Assembly: GCA_036514635.1 (NCBI GenBank)
Contig: DATBWU010000228.1
Location: 1-24,407, forward strand
Source: DASSFZ01 sp036514635
GTDB taxonomy: Bacteria; Chloroflexota; Anaerolineae; Fen-1058
Direction: 5' to 3'
DNA length: 24,407 nt
The translations under genes were made by a program, and so were the position numbers. Shown here piece by piece: positions 1-6,955 of this stretch; position 1 is the first letter of the stretch, and every line of letters begins with the position of its first letter. Under the pieces are notes generated by a model, which saw nothing but the letters and a program-made list of their open reading frames with translations, was not told the origin of the DNA and did no database searches.

Positions 1-30
1 ACGCGGCGGGGGGCGCGCCAGGCGGGGGTG
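1..30. repeat. Edge fragment resembling the GC-rich repeat at 24175-24232
   Basis: The first bases hold a run of the form GGGGCGCGCCAGGCGGGG, which resembles the core GGGGGCGCGCTAGGCGGGCG of the structured repeat near 24208. It is cut by the window edge, so its full extent cannot be seen. It may simply be GC-rich chance similarity. The stretch from 31 to 113 holds no recognisable gene. Confidence 0.3.
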
Positions 31-100
31 ACATGCGGACTAATTCTCTGACGGCTCCTAAGTATAACTCGTTACGCACTACGCATCTTTCCAATCGTGC

Positions 101-106
101 TATACT
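101..106 (+). promoter_or_regulatory. Putative -10 element of rarA, possible leaderless transcript
   Basis: TATACT lies seven bases upstream of the ATG at 114, and no Shine-Dalgarno-like purine tract is seen between it and the start. A TANNNT box at this distance is the usual arrangement for leaderless mRNAs, with transcription starting at or next to the A of the ATG. No good -35 box is visible 16-18 bases upstream. The leaderless reading is an inference. Confidence 0.4.
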
Positions 107-113
107 CGCCAAC

Positions 114-1526
114 ATGGACTTGTTTGACCACGCTTTGAAAGAACGTTTGGCGACCGAAGCGCCGCTCGCGGCGCGGATGCGCCCACGCACGCTCGATGAG
201 TTCGTCGGCCAGGCGGACATCGCCGGGCCGGGCCGATTGCTGCGTCGCGCGATCGAAGCCGACCGGCTGTTCTCGTCGATCATCTTGTGGGGGCCGCCCG
301 GCACAGGCAAGACGACGCTGGCGCAGATCATCGCCAACTCAACCCGATCGCATTTCGAGACGATCAGTGCCGTGTTGGCCGGTGTGGCCGATTTGCGCCG
401 CGTGATCGCTGACGCGAAAGAGCGGCGCAAGTTGCACGGCCAGCGCACGATCCTTTTCGTCGACGAGGTCCATCGTTGGAACAAGGCGCAGCAGGATGCG
501 CTGCTGCCTCACGTCGAAGACGGCACAATCGTCCTGATCGGTGCGACGACCGAGAACCCGTATTTCGAGGTGATCTCCGCTCTCGTCTCGCGCTCGCGCA
601 TCTTTCAACTCAAGGCACTGACCGACGACGACGTGCGCGCGATCTTGCTGAACGCACTCTCGGACGCGGAGCGCGGCTACGGGGTGCGCAATGTGAGAAT
701 CGGCGACGATGCTCTGGCGCACTTCGTCAACATCTCCGGCGGCGACGCGCGCAATGCGCTCAACGCGCTTGAGCTTGCGGTCGAATCGACGCCCCCCGAA
801 AACGGCGCGGTTCACGTCACGCTCGAAGTCGCGCAAGAATCGATCCAACGCCGGGCGATTCTGTACGACAAAGACGGCGACGCGCATTACGACACGATCA
901 GCGCCTTCATCAAATCGGTGCGCGGATCGGATCCCGATGCGGCATTGTACTGGCTGGCGAAAATGCTGTACGCGGGCGAGAGTCCACGCTTCATCCTGCG
1001 GCGCTTGTTGATCCTCGCCGGTGAAGACATCGGCCTGGCGGATCCGATGGGGCTGGTCGTTGCTAACGCCGCCGCGCAAGCGTTTGAGTACGTCGGCTTA
1101 CCGGAGGGAATTTATCCCATCGCCGAGGCGACGCTGTACCTCGCCACCGCACCCAAGTCGAACAGCGCAGGCGCCTACTTCAAGGCGTATCAGAAGGTCG
1201 AGGAAGAAGGCAAGGTCAATGTGCCGAAGCACCTGCAAGATAGCAACCGCGACGCGAAGAGCCTCGGCCACGGCGAAGGCTACGTCTATCCGCATGAACT
1301 CCCCGGCCATCACGTCGGCCAACAGTATCTCCCCACAGCGCTGCTCGGCACGTACTTCTATGCTCCCTCACAAGAAGGCTACGAGGCGCAAGTGAAAGAT
1401 CGCCTCGCCCGCTGGCGGGCTGCGCAGGAGAAAGCGCTGGACCTGGCCGAGACGCAAACGCTGGCCGATTTATCCGTCCCGGAAATCATCGCCATCAAAC
1501 AGAAGATCGCCAAGCGCGCGGGCTGA
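114..1526 (+). CDS. rarA: Replication-associated recombination protein A (RarA/MgsA-type AAA+ ATPase)
   Basis: Encodes 470 residues, a normal length for RarA, the clamp-loader-like AAA+ ATPase that acts at stalled replication forks and binds SSB. Walker A is GPPGTGKT at residues 60-67, Walker B is ILFVDEVHR at 113-121, and GATTENP at 143-149 is the sensor-1 region. The typical RarA N-terminus (LFDHALKERLATEAPLAARM) and the C-terminal YVYPHELPG segment are present. I chose the ATG at 114 over an in-frame ATG at 33, because homologous proteins begin with this LFDHA-type segment and the upstream 27 codons look non-coding. It stands alone, with its own possible -10 box directly before the start. 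The assignment is secure; the exact start is less so. Confidence 0.95.
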   Translation: MDLFDHALKERLATEAPLAARMRPRTLDEFVGQADIAGPGRLLRRAIEADRLFSSIILWGPPGTGKTTLAQIIANSTRSHFETISAVLAGVADLRRVIADAKERRKLHGQRTILFVDEVHRWNKAQQDALLPHVEDGTIVLIGATTENPYFEVISALVSRSRIFQLKALTDDDVRAILLNALSDAERGYGVRNVRIGDDALAHFVNISGGDARNALNALELAVESTPPENGAVHVTLEVAQESIQRRAILYDKDGDAHYDTISAFIKSVRGSDPDAALYWLAKMLYAGESPRFILRRLLILAGEDIGLADPMGLVVANAAAQAFEYVGLPEGIYPIAEATLYLATAPKSNSAGAYFKAYQKVEEEGKVNVPKHLQDSNRDAKSLGHGEGYVYPHELPGHHVGQQYLPTALLGTYFYAPSQEGYEAQVKDRLARWRAAQEKALDLAETQTLADLSVPEIIAIKQKIAKRAG

Positions 1527-1651
1527 TCCGGCTGAAACTTTTCCTCCGCCGCGTGCTCTCTTCCCTCTTCCGCAGAGAGGTGAGAAGGCGGTTGGTGGAT
1601 GAGGTGGGAGAATCCGACTAAAGTTGTAGAAACTCTAACCGACGAACATCT

Positions 1652-1680
1652 TGACTTTATGATTGTCGTATGGTACAGTC
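1652..1680 (+). promoter_or_regulatory. Sigma70-like promoter for the uORF/ABC transporter unit
   Basis: TTGACT (1652-1657) and TACAGT (1675-1680) are separated by 17 bases. Alternative -10 hexamers TATGAT (1659) and TATGGT (1670) overlap the spacer. Transcription would start near 1687, about 25 bases before the small ORF at 1713. The rest of 1527-1651 holds a weak CCTCT/AGAGG hairpin near 1570 and nothing else recognisable. Confidence 0.55.
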
Positions 1681-1712
1681 AGCCCACCTTACGAAAGGAT
1701 AGGCGCACGTTG

Positions 1713-1811
1713 ATGAACACCTTCAGCATCATCTTCAACGACTATCGGCCTCGCATCGCTCCCGCAGGCAGCGGTGGTGTCGCCCTGTCGTATTGCGCCT
1801 ATTGCCCGTAG
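1713..1811 (+). CDS. 32-residue upstream ORF, candidate leader (arrest) peptide or small secreted peptide
   Basis: A short ORF reads MNTFSIIFNDYRPRIAPAGS followed by GGVALSYCAYCP and a TAG stop. An AAAGGA tract at 1694-1699 lies 13 bases before the ATG, and a TTG directly before the ATG gives a spacing of 10. The ORF sits between a good promoter and two tandem intrinsic terminators that precede an ABC exporter gene. That is the classic position of a regulatory leader peptide. The C-terminal Pro followed by a stop codon recalls TnaC, where termination after a final proline stalls. The FSIIF segment loosely recalls macrolide-sensing leaders such as ErmCL (IFSIFVI). The alternative is a small exported peptide: a GG at residues 21-22 precedes a Cys/Tyr-rich tail, but no maturation enzyme is adjacent. 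I do not recognise a family. Confidence 0.55.
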   Translation: MNTFSIIFNDYRPRIAPAGSGGVALSYCAYCP

Positions 1812-1833
1812 AAGGACTTTACACAACTTCGCA

Positions 1834-1866
1834 GGCCGTGGCGCATACGTAGCCCACGGCCTTTTT
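1834..1866 (+). terminator. Intrinsic terminator 1 (possible attenuator)
   Basis: GGCCGTGG (1834-1841) pairs with CCACGGCC (1854-1861) around a 12-base loop, followed directly by TTTTTGTTTG. It begins 22 bases after the uORF stop codon. Nothing else ends here, so it can only stop transcription arriving from the uORF promoter. Confidence 0.8.
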
Positions 1867-1896
1867 GTTTGTTCTCGCATTGCACTTGTATGCCGA

Positions 1897-1930
1897 GGCC
1901 GTGGGCAGATCGCTCACGGCCTTTTTGTTT
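1897..1930 (+). terminator. Intrinsic terminator 2, near-copy of terminator 1
   Basis: GGCCGTGGGC (1897-1906) pairs with GCTCACGGCC (1912-1921) with one G-U pair and a five-base loop, followed by TTTTTGTTTT. The left arm and U-tract repeat those of terminator 1 about 63 bases earlier. It ends 28 bases before the ABC ATPase start. CGGCCTCG inside the uORF (1746-1753) is exactly complementary to CGAGGCCG at 1894-1901, so an anti-terminator pairing is geometrically possible. Confidence 0.8.
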
Positions 1931-1957
1931 TACAGCATCTGTTGAGGAGAGAAGAAG

Positions 1958-2794
1958 ATGGACCAGTCAATCGCCGTACACATCGAAAGCGCCCTGAAGA
2001 CCTTCGGCGGCAAAGGTAACCGTTGGTTCGCGCGGAAGAACGGGTCGAACGGCCACATCCCCGAAGGCGCAAAGGTCGCCGTCGATCGCGTCTCGTTGGA
2101 AGTCAAGCGTGGTGAGATATTCGGCATCCTCGGCCCGAACGGCAGCGGCAAGTCCACGCTGATCCGGTTGATCGCGACGCTGCTCCTCCCGGACGGCGGA
2201 CGGATCACCGTGTTCGGCCACGATGTGATGCAGGAGCCGCGCGTGGTGCAGACGCTGATCAACCGCGTGTCGGTCGAGGCGAGCTTCTTCAAGAAACTCT
2301 CGCCAATGGAGAACTTGATGTACGGCGCGCGGTTGTACAACGTCAAGCCCGACGAGGCCAGGCAGCGCGCCCGCAAGATCCTGGTGCGGCTGGGATTGGA
2401 AAAGCGCTCGTTCGATCAGCCGATGGAAGAGATGAGCCGGGGCATGCAGCAGAAGGTCGCCATCGCCCGCGCGTTTCTCAGCTCGCCGATCGTGCTTTTG
2501 CTCGACGAGCCGACGACCGGCCTCGATCCGCACTCCAAGCGCGAGGTGCAGACCTTTGTCCGCGAACTGCGCGACACGCACGACACGACGATCCTGCTGA
2601 CAACGCACGACATGTACGAGGCGGACGCGCTGTGCGACCGCGTCGCCATCATCGAAGGCGGCCAGATCGTCGCGCTGGATACCCCCGCCGGGCTGAAGCA
2701 GCGCATCCCGCACAACGGGCACGAACCGACGCTAGAGGACGTGTTCCTCGAACTGACGGGCAAGCGATTGGTGACCGAAGAAGACGATAAGTAA
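1958..2794 (+). CDS. ABC transporter ATP-binding protein (DrrA/NodI-like, ABC-2 exporter)
   Basis: A 278-residue nucleotide-binding subunit that would power export by the ABC-2 permease encoded at 3492. Walker A GPNGSGKST is at residues 59-67, the signature MSRGMQQK at 159-166, Walker B VLLLLDEP at 179-185, and the switch histidine is in TTHD (H217). The TTHDMYEADALCDRVAII stretch and C-terminal tail are typical of drug- and polysaccharide-export ATPases of the DrrA class. GAGGAGAG lies a few bases upstream of the ATG. Expression must read through two tandem terminators, so it is probably conditional. Substrate is unknown; association with acetyltransferases suggests a small toxic molecule. 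The gene is intact. Confidence 0.92.
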   Translation: MDQSIAVHIESALKTFGGKGNRWFARKNGSNGHIPEGAKVAVDRVSLEVKRGEIFGILGPNGSGKSTLIRLIATLLLPDGGRITVFGHDVMQEPRVVQTLINRVSVEASFFKKLSPMENLMYGARLYNVKPDEARQRARKILVRLGLEKRSFDQPMEEMSRGMQQKVAIARAFLSSPIVLLLDEPTTGLDPHSKREVQTFVRELRDTHDTTILLTTHDMYEADALCDRVAIIEGGQIVALDTPAGLKQRIPHNGHEPTLEDVFLELTGKRLVTEEDDK

Positions 2795-2796
2795 TC

Positions 2797-2855
2797 CGTA
2801 ACGCGTGACGCCTCTCGGCGCGCTCCAGTGTGGAGTCAAAACGTCACCCGTTACG
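2797..2855. repeat. Intergenic hairpin built of 7-bp words
   Basis: CGTAACGCGTGACG (2797-2810) and CGTCACCCGTTACG (2842-2855) are inverted copies with one mismatch. A smaller CTCCA/TGGAG hairpin lies in the loop at 2823-2835. The arms read as units starting with CG every seven bases. It occupies nearly the whole gap between the ATPase and the next gene. Confidence 0.75.
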
Positions 2856-2876
2856 CGGCAGGTCGAGAGGTGTGAC

Positions 2877-3425
2877 ATGAATACGAGGATTCTCTTGGGT
2901 GAGCATACGCGCCTGACGGCGCTGACCTCCGATAGCGATATTTCAGTCATGAAGCGGTGGACGGCCCACGCGGCGTCGTGGCGGCTGCTGGATACGCCCA
3001 ACGACGGCGGGTTCGCGCCGGAGTACGCGGAGCGCGAATCAGGCGAGCGGGCGGGTCACTTTTACTTCCTGATCTACCCGTTGAGCGGCGAACAGCCGAT
3101 CGGCCAGGCCGCGCTGTTTGGCATCCGCTGGCCGACCGGCGAAGCGTGGCTCACCGTCGGTTTCGGCGACCGCGAGGCGTGGAACGAGCGCTACGGCGTC
3201 GACGCGCTGAAGGTGCTCCTGCGCTTCGCCTTCGGGGAGTTGAACCTGCGACGCGTCCGGCTGGGCGTGTTCGACTACGACGCACGTGCGATCCGATCGT
3301 ACGAGGAGGCGGGTTTCGCCATCGAAGGCCGGATGCTGCAGGTAGCGAGCCGAAACGCCGGAGTGAAGGCGGGTGTCTACATGGGCCTTCAGCGTGAGAG
3401 CTGGGAACTGCCAAGTGCTGTGTAA
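2877..3425 (+). CDS. GNAT family N-acetyltransferase (RimJ/RimL-like)
   Basis: Encodes 182 residues, the usual size of a single-domain GNAT that moves an acetyl group from acetyl-CoA to an amine. The segment from YGVDALKVLLRFAFGELNLR to RAIRSYEEAGFAIEGRM matches the RimL/SpeG type, where the last part is the AxxxYEKxGF motif. The classic Q/RxxGxG loop is loose (REAWNERYGVDAL). The ATG at 2877 was chosen because GAGAGG lies 9 bases upstream; an in-frame ATG at 2805 lies inside the intergenic hairpin. The gene splits the ATPase and permease genes of one exporter, so the enzyme may act on the exporter's substrate. The actual substrate is not readable from sequence. Confidence 0.82.
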   Translation: MNTRILLGEHTRLTALTSDSDISVMKRWTAHAASWRLLDTPNDGGFAPEYAERESGERAGHFYFLIYPLSGEQPIGQAALFGIRWPTGEAWLTVGFGDREAWNERYGVDALKVLLRFAFGELNLRRVRLGVFDYDARAIRSYEEAGFAIEGRMLQVASRNAGVKAGVYMGLQRESWELPSAV

Positions 3426-3429
3426 AATG

Positions 3430-3471
3430 TGCTGCGTGTTGCGTAAAGCACGAACGATGCAACACGCAGCA
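3430..3471. repeat. Intergenic 13-bp inverted repeat
   Basis: TGCTGCGTGTTGC (3430-3442) and GCAACACGCAGCA (3459-3471) are perfect inverted copies with a 16-base loop. The sequence again reads in seven-base words (CTGCGTG TTGCGTA, then CAACACG CAGCATG). It starts just after the GNAT stop codon and ends 20 bases before the permease start. No U-tract follows, so it is not a standard terminator. Confidence 0.75.
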
Positions 3472-3491
3472 TGGAAATGGGAGCGAACGAC

Positions 3492-4316
3492 ATGAGCGCA
3501 TTAGCACAGGAATTCAAGGCGAGTTACGCCTTCATCGAGCGGAACTTCAACATCGTCAAGCGCTACTGGGCGTGGGAATTGGTGTGGCTGACGTACACCA
3601 TTGCCAACAGCCTGGCGGTGAGTTACATCGGCCTGGGCATGGAGCAGATCGGCGGCAAGGGCGTCGACGGCAAGTATCTGGTGCTGTACCTGGCCATCGG
3701 CACAATCGTGTGGCGCTACCTGGCCGTGATCTTTTACTGGGTCACCGACGTCGTCGGCCTGGAGCGCTGGGAAGGCACGATCGAGTACACGCTGATGGCG
3801 CCGATCACGCGCTTCATGCACATGCTGGGGCAGACGGCATTCGCCGTCGTATACAGCTTGGTGCACACCGCCGTGGTGTTGGTGGCGACAGTGCTGTTCT
3901 TCGAGATCAGCTTCGCCAACGCGAATATGCTCGGCTTCGTGATACTGCTCATCGCGGGCAGCCTGTCGTTCATCGGTATCAGCATCGTCGGCTCGGTGCT
4001 GCCCTTGCTGTTCCCGGAGCGTGGCAGCCAGATGACGCACCTGATTATCGCGGTGCTGCTGCTGGTGTCGGGCGTGTACTATCCGGTCAACGTTTTGCCG
4101 GAATGGTTGCAGTTCTTCGCCCAACTGTCGCCGGCGACCTACGTGCTGGACGGTTCGCGCGAGGCGCTGTTGAACGGCGCGCCGACCGCGAGCCTGTGGG
4201 GCTACGTCTGGCCGCTGATCGTGATGGGCGCGATTGCCATCCCGATTGGCTTGCGCATCTTCCACTGGGCCGAGCACTACGCCAAGCGCACCGGCAAGCT
4301 GCACCGCAACGGATAA
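3492..4316 (+). CDS. ABC-2 type transporter permease
   Basis: A 274-residue membrane subunit with about six hydrophobic segments near residues 28-50, 62-84, 112-137, 147-172, 182-202 and 236-255. The segment GVYYPVNVLPEWLQ, followed by LSPATYVLDGSREALL, is the conserved ABC-2 region between the fifth and sixth helices. It pairs with the ATPase at 1958 to form an exporter in the inner membrane. The start at 3492 was chosen because GGGAG lies 8 bases upstream; an in-frame ATG at 3471 sits at the end of the inverted repeat. The tail HYAKRTGKLHRNG is basic and cytosolic. Substrate unknown. Confidence 0.9.
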   Translation: MSALAQEFKASYAFIERNFNIVKRYWAWELVWLTYTIANSLAVSYIGLGMEQIGGKGVDGKYLVLYLAIGTIVWRYLAVIFYWVTDVVGLERWEGTIEYTLMAPITRFMHMLGQTAFAVVYSLVHTAVVLVATVLFFEISFANANMLGFVILLIAGSLSFIGISIVGSVLPLLFPERGSQMTHLIIAVLLLVSGVYYPVNVLPEWLQFFAQLSPATYVLDGSREALLNGAPTASLWGYVWPLIVMGAIAIPIGLRIFHWAEHYAKRTGKLHRNG

Positions 4317-4370
4317 CACTGCTCACTGATTACTGCTCACTGATCAGTAGTCAGTAATCAGTAAGCAGTG
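4317..4370. repeat. 54-bp near-perfect palindrome of heptameric CAGTNNT-type units
   Basis: Two 27-base arms (4317-4343 and 4344-4370) are inverted copies with four mismatches and no real loop. The left arm is ACTGNTN repeated every seven bases and the right arm is AGTNNNC repeated every seven bases. It begins at the permease stop codon. The design (short tandem heptamers) resembles the STRR sequences described in heterocystous cyanobacteria. Confidence 0.8.
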
Positions 4371-4417
4371 ATGATGAGATGAGACTATCAACACGAACAG
4401 ATCACAGGAGTATTAAA

Positions 4418-5434
4418 ATGGCAACTCAACTCGAAACAATCGACATTCGGCTCCCCGCGCCTCCCGATCTGCCGGGGTACACCTGGCGGCCGATTCGGCG
4501 CGAGGATGTCCCGGCAATGTATCAGATGCTGCTGGCCGTCGAAAAAGCCGACGACTGGCACATCGTCAACACGCTCGAAGATGCAGTCCGCGAATTCGAC
4601 GATCCGTGGAGCGACGCCGAGACCGATTCGTGGATGGTGATGGCGCCCGATGGTCGGGTCGCGGCGTTCGCGCGCACGTTCCTCAATCCGCAGGCGGAAG
4701 AAGAGAATCGCTGCTTCTTGTGGATCGAGATTCACCCCGATCATCGCGGAGACGGGCTGGACGACTTCATGCTCGGCTGGGCCAAGGCGCGCGCCCGGCA
4801 GCGCCTGGGCGCTGTGAGGAACGATCTGCCGCGCGTGATCCGCACAGGCACGCAAGATACCCTGGTCGATCGGATTGCCCTGCTGGAGCGGCGCGGCTTT
4901 CAGCCGGTGCGCTATTTCTACCGTATGCGCCGCGACCTGCGCGAGCCGATCCCGGAGAAGCCGCTGCCCGATGGGCTGGCGCTGCGCACCTGCACGCCCG
5001 ATCTCAGCGAACCGGTGCTGGCGGCGCTCAACGAAGCGTTCCGCGATCACTGGGGCTTTGAGTCGATCAGCGAAGAGGACTGGCAACGATTCTTCATCGC
5101 GCGCTCCTCGTTCCGGCCCGATCTCACGTTCATCGCGATGGACGGCGATCAGGTGGCGGGCGTCAGTTTCAACACCGTCAGCCCGGAAGAGAACGCGCGC
5201 CACGGCATCAACGAGGGCTGGATCGCCGAGCTGGCCGTGCGTCGGCCCTGGCGCAAGCGCGGCGTCGCCACGGCGCTGCTGTGCGAGTCGATGCGCGCCT
5301 TCAAAGCCGAAGGGTTGGAGTATGCCACACTGGGCGTCGACACCGAGAACCTCAGCGGCGCGTTGCGCCTGTACGAGCGGGTCGGTTTTCGCGTCGTCAA
5401 GCGGTTCATTCAGTTCACAAAGCCAATAGGGTGA
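4418..5434 (+). CDS. Tandem-domain GNAT acetyltransferase
   Basis: A 338-residue protein with two GNAT folds. The N-terminal domain spans roughly residues 20-170 and contains IEIHPDHRGDGLDDFMLGWA, a degenerate acetyl-CoA loop. The C-terminal domain spans roughly 187-335 and has a proper motif A, LAVRRPWRKRGVATALL (272-288), followed by NLSGALRLYERVGF. The catalytically competent half is therefore probably the C-terminal one. Two-domain GNATs of this length, like MshD, are common in Actinobacteria and Chloroflexota. ATG 4418 has CAGGAG 9 bases upstream. It follows the permease gene in the same direction. Substrate unknown. Confidence 0.85.
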   Translation: MATQLETIDIRLPAPPDLPGYTWRPIRREDVPAMYQMLLAVEKADDWHIVNTLEDAVREFDDPWSDAETDSWMVMAPDGRVAAFARTFLNPQAEEENRCFLWIEIHPDHRGDGLDDFMLGWAKARARQRLGAVRNDLPRVIRTGTQDTLVDRIALLERRGFQPVRYFYRMRRDLREPIPEKPLPDGLALRTCTPDLSEPVLAALNEAFRDHWGFESISEEDWQRFFIARSSFRPDLTFIAMDGDQVAGVSFNTVSPEENARHGINEGWIAELAVRRPWRKRGVATALLCESMRAFKAEGLEYATLGVDTENLSGALRLYERVGFRVVKRFIQFTKPIG

Positions 5435-5436
5435 AA

Positions 5437-5466
5437 CGTAAAACGTATTACGAAATACGTTTTACG
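5437..5466. repeat. 11-bp inverted repeat of CGTNNNN heptamers
   Basis: CGTAAAACGTA (5437-5447) and TACGTTTTACG (5456-5466) form a perfect 11-bp stem with an eight-base loop. It starts two bases after the upstream stop codon and ends 24 bases before the next start. The units CGTAAAA, CGTATTA, CGAAATA, CGTTTTA follow one another exactly every seven bases. Confidence 0.8.
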
Positions 5467-5490
5467 AACGACTACCATAAGGACATGACC

Positions 5491-6843
5491 ATGACGCTTC
5501 ACCCACTCAAAGAACGCACTATCCTGCGCGATCTGGGCGACGGGCTGATCTTGCGCCGATCGATTCCGGAGGATGCCGAGACGCTCGCCGCCTTCAACGG
5601 GCGAATTCATAGCGATGCCGGTCCCGATCAGCCGGATGAGTACGTCGCCGCGTGGACGCGCGATTTGCTGCGCGGCGACCACCCGACGTTCAACCCGGGC
5701 GACTTCACGATCGTCGAAGACACGCGCACAGGCGCGATCGTGTCGTCGATGAACTTGATCTCGCAGACGTGGTCGTACGCAGGCGTCGAGTTCGGCGTCG
5801 GGCGACCTGAGATCGTCGGCACACTCCCGGATTATCGCTATCGCGGGTTGATTCGCGCGCAGTTCGATGTCGTTCACCAATGGAGCGCCGGGCGCGGCGA
5901 GATGGTGCAGGCCATCACCGGCATTCCGTGGTTTTATCGCCAGTTCGGCTACGAGATGGGATTGGAGTTGAGCGGCGGGCGATTGGGCTACGCGCCCCAC
6001 GTCCCGAAGTTGAAAGACGGCGAGAGCGAGCCGTATCGCATCCGCCCGGTTACGGAGGGCGATTTGCCGTTCATCATGCACCTGTATCGGCAGGCGTCGC
6101 AGCGGCATCTCATCAGTTGCGTGCGCGACGAAGCCCTGTGGCGCTACGAAATCTGGGGCAAGAGTGATGCCAACGCGAATAAGAACGTGATGTGTGTGAT
6201 CGAGTCGGCGGGCGGTGAGCCGGCCGGTTACCTGGCGCATCCGCCCCGGCTGTGGGGGCCGACACAGACGGCAACCTCTTATGAATTGAAACCGGGTGTG
6301 TCATGGGTCGCCGTGACGCCGAGCGTGATTCGCTACCTGAAGGCGACCGGCGAGGCGCACGCAGAGCGGGACAAGAAAGAGCCGTTCGGCGCGTTCGGGT
6401 TCTGGTTGAGCAGCGATCATCCGGTCTATCACGCGGCCGCCGATCGGCTGCCGCGCGAGCGCAAGCCGTATGCGTGGTACGTGCGCGTGCCCGACCTACC
6501 TGGCTTCATCCGGCACATCGCGCCGGTGCTGGAGAAGCGCATCGCCGAGTCGATCGTCGTGGGCTACAGCGGCGAGCTGAAGATCAGTTTCTACCGGACG
6601 GGACTGCGGCTCGTGCTGGAGAAGGGCCGCCTGACCGGCATCGAAGCGTGGAAGCCCCGGCGTGGCGATGACGGCGTGATGGCCTTCCCCGACCTCACTT
6701 TCTTGCAGTTGGTGCTCGGCTATCGCACGCTCGACGAACTGCGCTACGCCTTCGCCGACTGCTGGGTCGATACCGACGAGGCGCGCGCCGTGATCGAAGC
6801 GATGTTCCCCAAGCAGGCCTCGAACGTGTGGCCGGTGGCGTGA
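5491..6843 (+). CDS. Eis-like GNAT acetyltransferase with C-terminal SCP2-like domain
   Basis: Encodes 450 residues. The first GNAT region (about 20-160) holds GTLPDYRYRGLIRAQFDVV and then ITGIPWFYRQFGYEMGLEL, matching the Eis/COG4552 pattern of an acetyl-CoA loop followed by a FYxxFGYE strand. A degenerate second GNAT region follows to about 330, and residues 340-450 resemble the sterol-carrier-like end of Eis proteins. Mycobacterial Eis acetylates aminoglycosides and host proteins at several amines; that activity is not implied here without test. ATAAGGA at 5478 sits 7 bases before ATG 5491, which favours this start over the ATG at 5485. It is the third acetyltransferase in this cluster. 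Confidence 0.75.
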   Translation: MTLHPLKERTILRDLGDGLILRRSIPEDAETLAAFNGRIHSDAGPDQPDEYVAAWTRDLLRGDHPTFNPGDFTIVEDTRTGAIVSSMNLISQTWSYAGVEFGVGRPEIVGTLPDYRYRGLIRAQFDVVHQWSAGRGEMVQAITGIPWFYRQFGYEMGLELSGGRLGYAPHVPKLKDGESEPYRIRPVTEGDLPFIMHLYRQASQRHLISCVRDEALWRYEIWGKSDANANKNVMCVIESAGGEPAGYLAHPPRLWGPTQTATSYELKPGVSWVAVTPSVIRYLKATGEAHAERDKKEPFGAFGFWLSSDHPVYHAAADRLPRERKPYAWYVRVPDLPGFIRHIAPVLEKRIAESIVVGYSGELKISFYRTGLRLVLEKGRLTGIEAWKPRRGDDGVMAFPDLTFLQLVLGYRTLDELRYAFADCWVDTDEARAVIEAMFPKQASNVWPVA

Positions 6844-6907
6844 TCGGCTGTCACGCTGTGTGTGCCGCGTGCATTTCAAGTTAGTGGCAAGGGTCGCGCA
6901 GCGGGCT

Positions 6908-6955
6908 AGCCTCGAAGAGGCTTCGTTCGTTCAGCCCGACGGTTCAGCGTCGGGC
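6908..6955. repeat. Pair of REP-like short hairpins
   Basis: AGCCTC-GAA-GAGGCT (6908-6922) and GCCCGACG-GTTCAG-CGTCGGGC (6934-6955) are perfect short stems. The second, with its CAGCC lead, GTTCA loop and GGGCG end, matches hairpins at 17174 and 17215. They sit in the 230-bp gap between the Eis-like gene and the MFS gene, which otherwise holds a TATGAT box at 7036-7041 that could be the MFS -10. Confidence 0.65.

Noticed and set aside
2433..2460. ABC signature MSRGMQQ as an unusual degenerate motif
   Set aside because: SRGM/SKGM variants are common in ABC-2 exporter ATPases, so this is not noteworthy.
4317..4370. Possible CRISPR or rho-independent terminator
   Set aside because: Units are seven bases without spacers, and there is no U-tract after the hairpin.
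5281..5490. Longer N-terminus for the Eis-like acetyltransferase
   Set aside because: The extension overlaps the end of the preceding GNAT gene and the junction hairpin; ATAAGGA supports ATG 5491.
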